Below, piece after piece: positions 18,430 to 28,326 of a stretch of 60,385 nt of DNA (positions are counted from its first letter, which is position 1; every line of letters begins with the position of its first letter). This stretch comes from Alphaproteobacteria bacterium 41-28 (GTDB lineage: Bacteria; Pseudomonadota; Alphaproteobacteria; UBA9655). The translations under genes were made by a program, and so were the position numbers. The notes beneath the pieces were generated by a model. That model was given only the letters and a program-made list of their open reading frames with translations. It did not search any database and was not told where the DNA came from. The stretch spans positions 1-60,385 of the forward strand of contig MKUL01000048.1 in NCBI GenBank assembly GCA_001897795.1. The letters run 5' to 3'.

Positions 18430-19379
18430 TGTTGCGTAAGGCTTTTCTCGAAAGGGAAGGACTTCATAAGACTCCTTTGATTCCCCTCCCTGTTGATGCG
18501 TCCAAGAGGCGCTATTTCCGTTTACCGAAGGCTCTTTTGATGGATGCGCCGCCCCCTCATGAAAAGACGACTCCTTTTCAACTCATTGCTGAATTATTGA
18601 ATGAAGTCGGCCTTTCCGTCCCTCTTATTTATGCAGCCGATCACACCCATGGATTTATGTTGATTGAAGATTTTGGAGAGATCCCTTATCGGAAAGCTCT
18701 CCAAGAGGGTGTTTGCGAAAAACTTTTATATGGAGAAACATTGAAAGCTCTCATACACCTTCATCGACGAATGGATAAGAATACAAGAGGCCTTTCTTCC
18801 TATGATCTTGATCTATTTCTGGGAAACGCAACCTTATTTATAGATTGGTATGATCTTCCCTTTTCTGACGAGGCAAAATCAGATTTTAAAAATGTTTGGG
18901 AAGAGGTTTATCGGAGTCAGCCACACCTTCCCCAAAGTCTTCTTTTGAAGGATGTTATGATTGATAATCTTTTGTGGTTACCGTCGCGCCTAGGGTTTAA
19001 TCGTTGTGGATTTATTGACTTTCAAGATGCTGTCTGGGGTCCTCTTTCTTATGACTTGGTCTCCTTATTGGAAGATGCCCGGCGAGAGATTTCTCTTGGA
19101 TTCGCGCAAGAGATGTTGGAAATCTATTTTAATGCCTTTCCTGACCTTTCTCGTCAAGACTTTTGGGCGAGTTATTCTCTTTGGGGCGCTCAACGTTGTA
19201 CACGGATTTTAGGGGTTTTTTCTCGCTTGGCTAAAAGAGATGGAAAGTCTCAGTATTTAGAGCATCTCCCTCGGCTGTGGGCGTATTTGGAGAGGGATTT
19301 GCAACACCCGACCCTTCACCCTGTGAGGCAATGGTTTGATACTTATGCGAATGAAAAGTTGCGCAGAGGTCAGTTATGA
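18430..19379 (+). CDS. amgK: Cell-wall sugar kinase AmgK
   Basis: An aminoglycoside-phosphotransferase-fold protein of about 316 residues. The AmgK pattern is clear: PVDASKRRYFRL near the start, the catalytic block LLLKDVMIDNLLWLP, then GFIDFQDAVWGPLSYDLVSLLEDARR. AmgK phosphorylates N-acetylmuramate and N-acetylglucosamine at the anomeric carbon in cell-wall recycling. GTG at 18430 gives the usual short lead before the DASxRRYxRL block; in-frame TTG 18342 and ATG 18363 would overlap tsaE by 50-70 bases. murU follows, as expected for the pathway. Confidence 0.88.
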
Positions 19380-19388
19380 ATCTAAGTT

Positions 19389-19494
19389 TCTGGATCGCCA
19401 CGCGCCCTTTGGGGGCTCGCGAAACGGGTGGGGGGTGGCAAAGTATATGCCACATATTCGTCTTTGCGAGGAGCTTTGCTCCAAAGCAATCCAG
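19389..19494. repeat. Palindromic repeat, family D copy 2
   Basis: The left end TCTGGATCGCC and right end GAGCTTTGCTCCAAAGCAAT then CCAG match the tsaE copy. The interior differs (CGCCCTTTGGGGGC, GGGTGGGGGGTGGC). It occupies the gap between amgK and murU. Confidence 0.75.
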
Positions 19495-19526
19495 TCTTTC
19501 TTTCTTAAGTTCATTAAGAGGATGAA

Positions 19527-20213
19527 ATGATCAAAAGCGCCATGATTTTAGCGGCAGGTTTAGGTAAACGTATGCGTCCCTTGACGGATACCCTCCCCAA
19601 ACCACTTATTCCTGTCGGGGGGAAGACCATGCTCGGACGTGCCTTTGAGCATTTGAAACGGATTCAGGTTTCAAACATTGTGGTAAATACCCATTACCTT
19701 GCTCCCCTAATGGAAGAGTATCTGTGGAACCATCATCCTGAAGCGTTGATTTCTCATGAAGATATCCTGTTAGAGACAGGAGGAGGAATTAAAAAGGCAC
19801 TCTCTTTGTTAGGGGAGGAGCCCTTTTTTACGCTTAATGGAGATAGTATTTGGAGTGGTGGGCAAGGTTTACAGGTGATGGGACAGGCATGGAATGAGGA
19901 AAAGATGGATGCCTTATTGCTCTTGATTCCTCGTGAGAAAGCCTTGGGATGCCAGGGGCGGGGGGATTTTTTTATGTCTGAGCAGGGGGTGTTGTCTCGT
20001 CCGGGCAAAGACCAAGATGCTCCTTATGTGTATATTGGCGTTCAGGTCGTCCATCCTCACCTTTTTCAAGGAGCTCCTGAAGGATCTTTTTCCATGAATC
20101 TCTTATGGGACAAAGCTCTCCCCAAAGGCCGCCTCTATGGTGTGGTTCATCAAGGAGAGTGGTTTCATATCAGCACCCCTGGAGATGTGAAGAAATATGA
20201 GCTTTTTTTATAG
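19527..20213 (+). CDS. murU: MurNAc-1-phosphate uridylyltransferase MurU
   Basis: 228 residues with a nucleotidyltransferase fold. The signature AMILAAGLGKRMRPLTDTLPKPLIPVGGK holds the G-x-G-x-R-x(6)-P-K motif. NTHYLAPLMEEYL, ETGGGIKKAL and TLNGDSIW follow the sugar-1-phosphate uridylyltransferase line. Placed after amgK, it is best read as MurU, which makes UDP-MurNAc from recycled MurNAc-1-phosphate and bypasses de novo synthesis. The ATG follows AAGAGG. Confidence 0.88.
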   Translation: MIKSAMILAAGLGKRMRPLTDTLPKPLIPVGGKTMLGRAFEHLKRIQVSNIVVNTHYLAPLMEEYLWNHHPEALISHEDILLETGGGIKKALSLLGEEPFFTLNGDSIWSGGQGLQVMGQAWNEEKMDALLLLIPREKALGCQGRGDFFMSEQGVLSRPGKDQDAPYVYIGVQVVHPHLFQGAPEGSFSMNLLWDKALPKGRLYGVVHQGEWFHISTPGDVKKYELFL

Positions 20214-20273
20214 TCTAACCATTATTGCTCATCTTGTTCAAGAAACAACCGATTTCCTAATCCAAAGCTGTTT

Positions 20274-20485
20274 CTAGTATAGTGACGACTTAGTTTGGTC
20301 CATTTAAAGGCCCCCCACCCGCCATTTGCTTCACGCGTGGCGACCTCTCCCACAAGGGGAGAGGTAATGCAGCTAGAACTAATATCACCTCTCCCCTTGT
20401 GGGAGAGGTCGCCCGAAGGGCGGGTGAGGGGTTTAAGTACAGGTATAACTGGAAATTATGTAAAATAATAAGGTTACTGTACTAG
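20274..20485. repeat. MITE-like repeat, family C copy 1
   Basis: The ends are CTAGTATAGTGAC and GTTACTGTACTAG (inverted). The centre is a long hairpin built from CGACCTCTCCCACAAGGGGA and its inverse, flanked by CACCCGCC/GGCGGGTG. It shares ends and core with the copy at 32558-32739. It fills the gap between murU and infC. Confidence 0.85.
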
Positions 20486-20502
20486 TTTCTAGCCTCTAAT
20501 CC

Positions 20503-21045
20503 CTACTTCGCCGGTCCCATGACCATAATCACACGTTTGCCTTCAAGTTTGGGGAATTGTTCAACTTTGGCAATATCTTGAAGAGCATCCTTCACCCGAT
20601 TCAGAACTTCCATTCCAAATTCTTGGTGAGAAACTTCGCGTCCTCGAAAACGTAAAGTCACTTTAAGCTTATCTCCTTCTTCAATAAACTTACGTGCACT
20701 GCGCATTTTGACTTCAAAGTCGTGTTTATCAATTCCAGGACGCAATTGAATTTCTTTGATTTCAATAATTTTTTGCTTTTTTCTGATCTCAGCGCGCCGC
20801 TTTTGCTCTTCATATTTAAATTTGCCATGATTCAAAATCTTACATACAGGTGGATCTGCATTCGGCGAAACCTCTACGAGGTCTAGGCCAGCGGCATAAG
20901 CTCTCTCTAAAGCCTGTTTTTGGGATACAACACCAACCATTTCCCCATTTTCATCTACTAAGCGGACTTCTGGGGAAGTAATTTCTTCATTGACACGGGG
21001 ACCATCTTGGAGAGTCCCTTTGTCTTCTTTTATGATCTTAGATAT
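20503..21045 (-). CDS. infC: Translation initiation factor IF-3, ATA start
   Basis: 180 residues: [21 protein letters not shown] at the N-terminal domain and [17 protein letters not shown] and [13 protein letters not shown] in the C-terminal domain. There is no usable ATG/GTG/TTG between thrS and the conserved start. The coding strand has AAAGGAG, eight bases, then ATA TCT AAG ATC ATA, so ATA at 21045 is the best start. Rare start codons (ATT, ATA, ATC) are typical of infC and let IF-3 repress its own translation. The start overlaps the thrS stop by eight bases. Confidence 0.9.
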   Translation of the reverse strand: MSKIIKEDKGTLQDGPRVNEEITSPEVRLVDENGEMVGVVSQKQALERAYAAGLDLVEVSPNADPPVCKILNHGKFKYEEQKRRAEIRKKQKIIEIKEIQLRPGIDKHDFEVKMRSARKFIEEGDKLKVTLRFRGREVSHQEFGMEVLNRVKDALQDIAKVEQFPKLEGKRVIMVMGPAK

Positions 21046-22996
21046 GTAGCAATCTCCTTTGTTCTGTTTTTTCCAAATGATTTCGTTTATGAGGCGGTAT
21101 AGCCTCATTCGTTAGTTTATCAATTACGGCGTCAAGGGCAAGGATTTCTTGCGCCTCTCCTCCTAATTTTCGCAAAGCCACTGTTTCTGCTTCTGCCTCT
21201 CTTTTGCCAACAACAAGGATATAGGGGATTTTTTGAAGGCTGAGTTCGCGAACCTTATAATTAATTTTTTCGTTCCTGAGGTCAAGTTCTGCCCGCAATC
21301 CTGCAGCTTTCAGCTTGTCAAATACTTTGCGTGCGTAATCATCGCCTTCCTGTGTGATCGTGGCAACAACAGCTTGAACGGGGGCGATCCAGAGAGGGAA
21401 TTTCCCGGCATAGTGCTCTATAAAAATAGCAATGAAACGTTCGAGCGTTCCCAAGATGGCTCGATGAAGCATGGCAGGGCGATATTTTTTCCCGTCTTCC
21501 CCAATATACGAGGCGTCAAGTCTTTCAGGCATAACAAAGTCTAGCTGTAACGTTCCGCATTGCCAGTCTCTACCGATTGCATCTTTTAAAATGAATTCAA
21601 GTTTGGGACCATAGAAAGCCCCTTCTCCTGGGTTTAGGGTATAGCTGAGGCCTGCTTTGCGAGCGCCTGCCTCAAGTTGAGCTTCGGCTTTATCCCAAAC
21701 TGCATCTTCTCCCGCTCTTACGGGAGGACGATCAGCAAACTTTACCACCACTTCTTCAAACCCAAGTTCGCGATATACATTCAGAAGAAGAAGACAAAAT
21801 TTTCTGGTTTCATCTGCTAATTGATCTTCTCTACAGAAAATATGAGCGTCATCTTGAACCATACTTCGAACACGGGTTAATCCTTGCAATGCCCCGGATC
21901 GTTCATTTCTCATGCACGCTCCGAATTCAGCCATACGAATAGGGAGGTCTCGGTAGCTTTTAAGCCCTTGACGAAAAATTTGAATATGACAAGGACAGTT
22001 CATGGGTTTTAAGGCGAGGGTTTTATCCTCATCTTCAACAACAAACATACTATCTCTGAATTTTTCCCAATGACCTGAGGTTTCCCAGAAGGATTTATCA
22101 AGAAGCTGAGGTGTTTTAACCTCCTCATAGCCTTCTTGCGAAATTTTATCACGGATATAATTTTCGAGGAGACGATAGAGGGTCCATCCCTTGGGATGCC
22201 AGAAGACGCTACCAACAGCTTCTTCTTGCATATGAAAAAGATCCATCTCTTTCCCAAGCTTTCGATGATCACGTTTTTCCGCTTCTTCGAGGCGGGTGAG
22301 ATAATCTTGGAGGTCTTTTTCCGTAGACCACGCTGTTCCATAAACCCGTTGAAGCACAGGATTGTTTTGATCTCCCCGCCAATAGGCGCCCGCAATCTTC
22401 ATCAGTTTAAAGGCATGGCCAAGTTTTCCTGTTGAGGGGAGGTGAGGGCCGCGGCATAAATCGACGAAATTTCCTTGGCGATAAATTGTAATTTCATCTC
22501 CGGGGGGAAGATCTTCAATGATTTCGGCCTTAAATAATTCCCCCTGACTTTTGAAAAATTCGATGGCTTTCTTCCGATCCCAAACTTCCCGGGTAAGGGG
22601 TTCATCGCGATTCACAATTTCATGCATCCGTTCTTCAAGACGCTTCAGGTCCTCGGGAGTAAAAGATTCTTCCCGATAAAGATCGTAATAAAAGCCGTCT
22701 TGTATGGAAGGGCCAATTGTGATCTGAGCTTCTGGGTAAAGTTCCTTAACGGCTTCAGCAAAGACGTGTGCTGCATCGTGGCGAAGGATATCAAGACCAG
22801 TATCGGAGTTCCGCTTGATTACCTCAAAGGCAGCATCGCTTTCAATAGGACGCGTTAAGTCCCACAGCTCATCCTGAATGCGGACAGCAACGGCTTCCTT
22901 GACTAAGCTTGTGCTTAAAGTTTTCGCAATCTCCCAACCGGTGATGCCTTTTGGAAACTCCCGATTTGAGCCATCAGGAAAGCGAATCGTAATCAT
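21038..22996 (-). CDS. thrS: Threonyl-tRNA synthetase
   Basis: 652 residues. The N-terminal TGS domain ([20 protein letters not shown]) is followed by the editing domain with the [16 protein letters not shown] zinc/His motif. The class II core shows [23 protein letters not shown], the catalytic Cys region, and the motif 3 segment [15 protein letters not shown]. The anticodon-binding domain covers the last 110 residues. Upstream gene of the thrS-infC pair. Confidence 0.97.
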   Translation of the reverse strand: MITIRFPDGSNREFPKGITGWEIAKTLSTSLVKEAVAVRIQDELWDLTRPIESDAAFEVIKRNSDTGLDILRHDAAHVFAEAVKELYPEAQITIGPSIQDGFYYDLYREESFTPEDLKRLEERMHEIVNRDEPLTREVWDRKKAIEFFKSQGELFKAEIIEDLPPGDEITIYRQGNFVDLCRGPHLPSTGKLGHAFKLMKIAGAYWRGDQNNPVLQRVYGTAWSTEKDLQDYLTRLEEAEKRDHRKLGKEMDLFHMQEEAVGSVFWHPKGWTLYRLLENYIRDKISQEGYEEVKTPQLLDKSFWETSGHWEKFRDSMFVVEDEDKTLALKPMNCPCHIQIFRQGLKSYRDLPIRMAEFGACMRNERSGALQGLTRVRSMVQDDAHIFCREDQLADETRKFCLLLLNVYRELGFEEVVVKFADRPPVRAGEDAVWDKAEAQLEAGARKAGLSYTLNPGEGAFYGPKLEFILKDAIGRDWQCGTLQLDFVMPERLDASYIGEDGKKYRPAMLHRAILGTLERFIAIFIEHYAGKFPLWIAPVQAVVATITQEGDDYARKVFDKLKAAGLRAELDLRNEKINYKVRELSLQKIPYILVVGKREAEAETVALRKLGGEAQEILALDAVIDKLTNEAIPPHKRNHLEKTEQRRLLHI

Positions 22997-23153
22997 TGAG
23001 CCCTCAGTGTGATATGGTTATGCGTTAAATACTTTCATCTAGAGCTTTCTTTTTACGGCTAAACACACCTTAACTCAACTATTAAGTTAGGAAACGAGAA
23101 CGATTTGTTGAAGAACTTTTGTTTAATGGGAGGAGTGGGATAAAGACTGAGTG

Positions 23154-23201
23154 CCTAGGGGCTCAACATTATCAGGGAGAACGATGCAGGGAGCCCCTAG
23201 G
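23154..23201 (-). terminator. Hairpin downstream of small secreted gene
   Basis: CCTAGGGGCTC and GAGCCCCTAGG form an 11-bp stem with a 26-base loop. On the minus strand it is followed by GCACTCAGTCTTTAT. A second hairpin with the same stem pattern and trailing bases lies at 23724-23760, so this looks like a duplicated terminator or mRNA-end structure. Confidence 0.55.
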
Positions 23202-23332
23202 ATGGGAGGAAATACATAAGCTATTTATTTTTATTGGCCTTTTTCTTTTTTTCTCCTTTTTTTTGAAATCTTTGAATCCCTTTTTTACGTCATGGATGGT
23301 CTCTTTGACATCTTCTGTAACTCTGGCACTTT

Positions 23333-23497
23333 TTATGCAGGAGGAAGTTCTACTTTTTCTTGCGGTTGCGGTTTAACGGGTGGAGCTTTTGGAGGATCCG
23401 TGGGCCTAATGTTTTCTTTACTACTTGCAAAGACATGGGGAGCGTACATTAAACTTACCGGGGCAGCCAATGCACTTATTTTCTTTAAATTTATCAT
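23333..23497 (-). CDS. Small secreted protein, probably cut short by a frameshift
   Basis: A 54-residue frame starts at ATG 23497 with AGGAG seven bases upstream. The signal peptide MINLKKISALAAPVSLMYAP ends near VFA and is followed by a proline-rich stretch (PTDPPKAPPVKPQPQ). After the TAA another frame continues as RVTEDVKETIHDVKKGFKD with a Lys-rich tail to about 23230 or further, which looks like the lost C-terminal part. No family recognised. Confidence 0.5.
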   Translation of the reverse strand: MINLKKISALAAPVSLMYAPHVFASSKENIRPTDPPKAPPVKPQPQEKVELPPA

Positions 23498-23723
23498 CCG
23501 TCATCTCCTATTCAGTTGTTTGTACCTATTTAGGTTTTTAGGGAATCAATTCATTAATTTTTATTAACGAACCTTGGCACATATTAATTATTAACAGGTT
23601 GGAAGATTGTGATTAAGTTTAATAGAATTTATAAATTAAATAGATATAATTAGTTGATAAATAAGAAGAATTTGAATTTTATTAGAAAAGTTTCTTAGTA
23701 GTGATAGTTATAAAAAGCTGGTG

Positions 23724-23760
23724 CCTAGAGGCTCACTGCAAGGTCAGGAGAACCTTTAGG
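23724..23760 (-). terminator. Hairpin, copy of the 23154-23201 structure
   Basis: CCTAGAGGCTC pairs with GAACCTTTAGG (one G-U, one mismatch). On the minus strand it is followed by CACCAGCTTTTTAT. It lies downstream of the gene at 23817-24041. Confidence 0.5.
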
Positions 23761-23816
23761 GATCAGGGAGATAAATTACGATCTCTTTCGAACGAAACTC
23801 AGTCGTTTGGGCCTAT

Positions 23817-24041
23817 TTAATCTTCTTTTTTGGGGTTTTTGTATTTTTGTCGAATCATTTTTGCTTTATACCAAGCTCCCTCCTTGTTTTTCTTTTTTTC
23901 TAATACGTTATTTTCCGGTTTTGTAGCGTCTTCGACCAGCGGAACAATATTTTGTCCAGGCTTGCTCGAAATTACCTCGGTGGTAAAAATAGATCCCAAA
24001 ATTAATACAGAAACACACAAACCTTTAAAATGAATCGTCAT
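23817..24041 (-). CDS. Small secreted basic protein, unknown
   Basis: 74 residues: a signal peptide (MTIHFKGLCVSVLILGSIFT), then a short mature part ending in a Lys-rich tail (KKKNKEGAWYKAKMIRQKYK). AAGGAGG eight bases upstream of the ATG makes it a credible gene. It shares size, secretion signal, basic tail and downstream hairpin type with the neighbouring 23333-23497 gene. No known domain. Confidence 0.55.
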   Translation of the reverse strand: MTIHFKGLCVSVLILGSIFTTEVISSKPGQNIVPLVEDATKPENNVLEKKKNKEGAWYKAKMIRQKYKNPKKED

Positions 24042-24211
24042 AAGGCCTCCTTTTAAATGAAGCTTCTTTTTAAAGCATAGTAAGATATTTTATCATAAAA
24101 AATGAATTTAATATGTATTTATTCATATCAAAAGAAGCTTGTTCATACAAGTCCTTGTTTGGATAAATTAATTCAGGGTTAAAAAATGTGGAAATAAGAG
24201 AGGAAGTGAAT

Positions 24212-24661
24212 CTAAGATCCCTTTTCCCAAGCTCCTGATTCAGTTTGCTTCCAATAGGTGACGTTATGGCCCAGATCTTTATATGACTTCCAACGTACCC
24301 TAGCATGAGCAATAGCTTCTTCGTCATTTCCATCGAAAAGATCTAAACACCTCTCATAGGTCGATAGGGAAGGGGATTCAATTCCATCTATAAGAAAGAG
24401 AAACTGCGCTCGATTAGGATTTTCATCTTGAGTCGTCAACCAAATAGGCTGATCTTCGGGAAACCCTTCTTTAGCACTCCCATGGGGGAGAAAGCTTGCT
24501 TTTCCAACAGTCCATAAGGCTCCATTGAGGAAATTCAACCGATCCTCACTCCCACACATGATGACGGCGCGTTTATGAGCCTCGAGTACTTTTTCAAGGA
24601 GGCGGGGGAGGGCCCGTTCAAGGGGCGATGTTGTAAGGTGATAAAAGCCAATTTCAGTCAT
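24212..24661 (-). CDS. holC: DNA polymerase III chi subunit
   Basis: 149 residues matching HolC: the start EIGFYHLTTSPLERALPRLLEK, the AVIMCGSEDRLNFLNGALWT helix, and FLPHGSAKEGFPEDQPIWLT. Chi links the clamp loader to single-stranded-binding protein during replication. The C-terminal end with ARVRWKSYKDLGHNVTYWKQ is also family-typical. Single gene, 126 bases downstream of trkA on the same strand. Confidence 0.92.
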   Translation of the reverse strand: MTEIGFYHLTTSPLERALPRLLEKVLEAHKRAVIMCGSEDRLNFLNGALWTVGKASFLPHGSAKEGFPEDQPIWLTTQDENPNRAQFLFLIDGIESPSLSTYERCLDLFDGNDEEAIAHARVRWKSYKDLGHNVTYWKQTESGAWEKGS

Positions 24662-24787
24662 TTTTTATATTTTCTCTTTAGCGAATCTTCGAATGTCTTT
24701 TTCATTTTTTGAACCATACTCCAAAAATGTAAAGTAAATTTGGAGTAGGATCCATGAAAAAGACCAGTCAGAATTCTTAACCCATCC

Positions 24788-26164
24788 TTAAAAATACTCC
24801 AACCTCACCGAGAACAGCTTCTCAAATCGCTTTACGGCTGCACTGGTTACCATCAAAATCACACGGTCGTGGACCTTAATAACCGTATCTTTCCGAGGCA
24901 TGAGGATTTGATCGTTACGAATAATAGCACCGATGATGAGGCTGCGGGGCATGTTGATGTCCTCCACTGTCATGCCAAGGACACTTGAAGTTCCAACAGC
25001 TTCGGCTTCAATAACTTCCCCAAAGTTATCCCTAATGGAATGGACCGTTCGAATACGACCTCTGCGCACGTATTGTAAAATACTGGAAACGGTCAAAGCT
25101 TTAGGGCTGATCAGCGAATCAATCCCTAAGGACGTTACAAGGCTGGAATAGGAAGAACTGTTGATAAGTGCCATCGTTTGTTCGGCGCCCATCCGTTTTG
25201 CTAAGAGAGAGGCGAGGATATTAACTTTATCATCGGAAGTTACAGCGACTACCTTATTGGTAATTTTTGCATTTGCTTCTCGCAATATTTCCCGATCTAA
25301 AGCATCTCCTCGCAAAACAACTGTCCGCGTAAGCTGGTTGGCAGCATAGGTGGCGCGGTCTTTATCCATTTCAATCAAAATGAGGGAAATGTCCGGATGG
25401 TTTGCTTCAACTTCCTCAGCCAGACAGAACCCTACGTTTCCTCCTCCTAAGATTAATAAACGCTGAGATCTTTGTTCACTAAAGCCAAAGGCCTCAATAG
25501 CATGGATAAATTTTTCTTGGGGGATCAGAAGGTAAACTTCGTCATTTTCTTGCAATTGATCGGTGCCTGTAGGAATGAAGCCCGTATCACCTCGCACAAT
25601 GAACAAAACACTAAGGTCCAGCTGGGGAAAGAGACCTTCGAGAAGGCGCAGGGGAGTGTTTAAAATGGGCGCTTTAGCTTTACATCGTATTCCAACAAGT
25701 TGAATGGTTTTTTCTGCAAAAGGAATGACTTCAAACGTGCCAGGAAAATCAAGGCCTCGCCCGATAGCCCTGGCCACTTCTAATTCAGGCGAAATAATGA
25801 GATCAATGGGCATGTTGTCAGGCTTATAAAGGGCAGCCCACTCTGGATTCAGGTAACTTTTACTCCGGACCCGTGCGATTTTTAAAGGAACATTAAAAAG
25901 GGAATGGGCAATTTGACAGGCGACCATGTTGACTTCATCGGCAAAGGTGACGCCAATGATCATGTCTGTTTCGCCAAGGCCCGCTCGGGCGAGGACATCG
26001 GGGTGAGAGGCGAAGCCGACAATTCCTCTCACGTCCAGTGTTCCTGAGATCTGATTGATGAGTTCTTCTGAATGATCAATGACAGTTACATCATTATCAT
26101 GGGTTGAAAGATAGCGAGCAATACTGAAGCCTACTTGGCCTGCCCCGCATATAACAACTTTCAC
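24788..26164 (-). CDS. trkA: Trk potassium uptake protein TrkA
   Basis: 458 residues with the duplicated TrkA layout: an N-terminal Rossmann domain (VVICGAGQVGFSIARYLS), a TrkA-C domain around residues 135-225, a second Rossmann domain (LLILGGGNVGFCLAEEVE), and a final TrkA-C domain. It is the NAD(H)-binding cytoplasmic gate of Trk potassium channels. No trkH is in the window, so its membrane partner must lie elsewhere. Confidence 0.94.
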   Translation of the reverse strand: MKVVICGAGQVGFSIARYLSTHDNDVTVIDHSEELINQISGTLDVRGIVGFASHPDVLARAGLGETDMIIGVTFADEVNMVACQIAHSLFNVPLKIARVRSKSYLNPEWAALYKPDNMPIDLIISPELEVARAIGRGLDFPGTFEVIPFAEKTIQLVGIRCKAKAPILNTPLRLLEGLFPQLDLSVLFIVRGDTGFIPTGTDQLQENDEVYLLIPQEKFIHAIEAFGFSEQRSQRLLILGGGNVGFCLAEEVEANHPDISLILIEMDKDRATYAANQLTRTVVLRGDALDREILREANAKITNKVVAVTSDDKVNILASLLAKRMGAEQTMALINSSSYSSLVTSLGIDSLISPKALTVSSILQYVRRGRIRTVHSIRDNFGEVIEAEAVGTSSVLGMTVEDINMPRSLIIGAIIRNDQILMPRKDTVIKVHDRVILMVTSAAVKRFEKLFSVRLEYF

Positions 26165-26269
26165 GCGTTCCTCTTTTTTAACCTTTTTTCATTTTTAGTA
26201 TAACCGTTTTTTGGGATTTTAGGGAGAGCTAATAAAGAAAGCGGCTTTCAGAGGGCTGAAGAGTCGATT

Positions 26270-26509
26270 CTAGTTATCCAGACTTTCCTTTCTCACTAGG
26301 ATTCTTATTTTAGCAAGCCTATCCCTAATATCAGGGAAATTTGTTTCTAAACTTCTGCTGGTAGCTTTTGACTCTTCTGTTTGATCGGCAAGACATTTTA
26401 TCGAAGCCGGGAGTTTCTTTTGCTCATTCTCATCTAACATTGCAAATGCTCCATCGGAATAGACCAAGCTCATCATAGGGACGAATAGGCTCATTGTCTT
26501 AAAATTCAT
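26270..26509 (-). CDS. Small secreted protein, unknown
   Basis: About 79 residues from ATG 26509, which has GAGGAG nine bases upstream; an upstream in-frame ATG at 26530 lacks such a site. Signal peptide MNFKTMSLFVPMMSLVYSDG ending near AFA, then a helical, charged mature part. No domain recognised. Confidence 0.5.
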   Translation of the reverse strand: MNFKTMSLFVPMMSLVYSDGAFAMLDENEQKKLPASIKCLADQTEESKATSRSLETNFPDIRDRLAKIRILVRKESLDN

Positions 26510-26753
26510 ATATGCGTACTCCTCTAACATGGATATTCGTTAAAATATGCTCTTCATCATTCAAAGAACTTTTGAAGTGATACAGTTCATATTAAAATTG
26601 TCAATAAAATCCGTTTGCAAATCTCTATCCAATCAAAATGAAGGTTGGGTATTGAAAACTTTAAAGAACTGGATTACTTCGCCTTCTCCGGAGGCTGGCA
26701 AAGACGTAGAGGGGGAAAATTATGACTTGTATGGAATCATCCCTGTTTTTACA

Positions 26754-27194
26754 CTATAACTCCCGCTCCAAAAAGCTTGCAAGCTCATGTTCGCTAAGCT
26801 TGGTGATATCTTTTGGAATTTCGGCGGTCACTTTGGCGAGAGTTTGTTTCCCCAAATGTCCTCTTATATCACCCAAGGTTTTGGGCGGAGATATGATAAT
26901 GAGTTCATCGAATTCAGAATTTTCATGTGCTTTTTCAATGATATCGCACAACTCTTTTGCAAATAGCTGCTTTTGAAACTGATGCCAATCATTACGTGGT
27001 TGGTAAGCATGGCGTGCTGGGTTGGCGCTTTCATAACCGCGTCCTGGTTTACTCGTGCCAAGTTCACTTTCCTTTAAATTTTCGCCGACAAAATCTTGAC
27101 CCATTACGTGATCTATTTTTCTATAATTCTTTACAAAAATGCGAGCTCTTGCTCCATCCGCTACTAAAACCCAAGTCTTTTTCTGTTTAAACAT
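26754..27194 (-). CDS. Host-attachment-like protein
   Basis: 146 residues resembling the family named protein required for attachment to host cells. Features seen are the start TWVLVADGARARIFV, the HAYQPRNDWHQFQKQLFAKELCD block and FDELIIISPPKTLGDIRGHL. The family name comes from one plant-pathogen mutant; the fold resembles RNA/translation-factor (eRF1-like) domains, so a cytoplasmic role is equally possible. No signal peptide. 75 bases downstream of the RMD1-family gene. Confidence 0.8.
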   Translation of the reverse strand: MFKQKKTWVLVADGARARIFVKNYRKIDHVMGQDFVGENLKESELGTSKPGRGYESANPARHAYQPRNDWHQFQKQLFAKELCDIIEKAHENSEFDELIIISPPKTLGDIRGHLGKQTLAKVTAEIPKDITKLSEHELASFLEREL

Positions 27195-27269
27195 GAGAAA
27201 GCTCCTTCATCATAAGTGCCTCTATTTTTAGTATGTAATCAAAAGATAAAGATCTCGTTAACTCTTCCC

Positions 27270-28052
27270 CTAAACGAGATGAAAAACGTGAATAAAAAGA
27301 GTGAGAAAAACCTCCATCATAATAAGGGTAATTATAATCAACTCCAGCATTGTCGAATGGCGGTTGTTGAGCTCATCCCGCATCATCTCAAAAAGTTCTT
27401 TAACGATATCAAGTCTGCGATTCAAGACAGCCGTTCGAGCATGGAGTTCCAGATCATTAATTGTGAGTGTATAAAGGGTTTCATATTCAGGATGATCCCA
27501 GATAAAAACAGGGGCATCCAAGATATCACTGTGTAGGTTCACTGAATTGCGTTCGATGAAGAGTTCTCCAATTCGTTTTGAAATTTCTTTACGTGAAAGA
27601 GATATCTTTCCCCGATGCGCAAGCTCTTGGGGAATATTTTTTGTCATTTCAATCGTATTGTCGATGCGGGCTTCAAAGGCCGTCAGTTTTATGGTTTGGG
27701 AAAGGCCATAGGAAACGGCCAGCATTTGCAAAGCATGAGATCGCGTTTTGGCAAGTGTGATTTTATCTTGGAAAAAGCGTGGCTTGCTCGCAAATGTATA
27801 TTCGAATTCTTCAAAAACGGGGTTAATAGGGTTTTGGGTGAATTTTTGAAGAAGTTCTAAAAACTGCGTTTCTGCCTCTGTTGGGACATTCCATAACACG
27901 ATACAGCCATAAGAAAAAATAAAAATATTCCATTCTTTATAAGCAGCATGAAGGGCATCTGTGTAAAAATTAATGAACTCCACATCTTCCAACGCCAAGG
28001 CTAGACCATGGAGATCACAAGTTTCGGCTGTACTGATCGCAAGACAACGCAT
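27270..28052 (-). CDS. RMD1/YagE (DUF155) family membrane protein
   Basis: 260 residues matching the DUF155 family: EWNIFIFSYGCIVLWNVP, KITLAKTRSHALQMLAVSYGLSQTIKL, and the RHSTMLELIIITLIMMEVFLTLF C-terminal membrane segment. Eukaryotic members (Rmd1, RMND1) sit in mitochondria and support mitochondrial translation; bacterial members are uncharacterised. Same strand as the host-attachment-like gene and probably co-transcribed. Confidence 0.87.
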   Translation of the reverse strand: MRCLAISTAETCDLHGLALALEDVEFINFYTDALHAAYKEWNIFIFSYGCIVLWNVPTEAETQFLELLQKFTQNPINPVFEEFEYTFASKPRFFQDKITLAKTRSHALQMLAVSYGLSQTIKLTAFEARIDNTIEMTKNIPQELAHRGKISLSRKEISKRIGELFIERNSVNLHSDILDAPVFIWDHPEYETLYTLTINDLELHARTAVLNRRLDIVKELFEMMRDELNNRHSTMLELIIITLIMMEVFLTLFIHVFHLV

Positions 28053-28117
28053 GAATGACTCGTTATTTTAAAAATAGATTAGAACAATTTTAGGGAAAAA
28101 GCCAGACTTTCGTGGTA

Positions 28118-28222
28118 GCCACTCACCCATCTGTGTCATCCTTGGCAAGAAAAGGTTGATTTTTCGAAGAAAATCTTACCTTTTCTTGCCAAGGATGACA
28201 CCGTGTGTGCGGATGGGTGGGT
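28118..28222. repeat. Palindromic repeat, family A copy 2
   Basis: The inner inverted pair GTGTCATCCTTGGCAAGAAA / TTTCTTGCCAAGGATGACAC (28133-28202) encloses GGTTGATTTTTCGAAGAAAA. Outer CACTCACCCAT and ATGGGTGGGTAG extend the inversion. The core is the same as the copies at 37420 and 54703. Confidence 0.8.
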
Positions 28223-28326
28223 AGTTACTTTTTGTGAATTTGAAAATGAGGCAATTTTTAACCAATTATTTAATTTTGTTATTGTATTATTAGAGGAAAT
28301 TCTATTGATGAAGTAGGAGGCAAAAA

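Noticed and set aside
23119..23567. Two plus-strand hydrophobic frames
   Set aside because: No ribosome sites; they are antisense to a minus-strand small gene that has a strong site, signal peptide and 3' hairpin.
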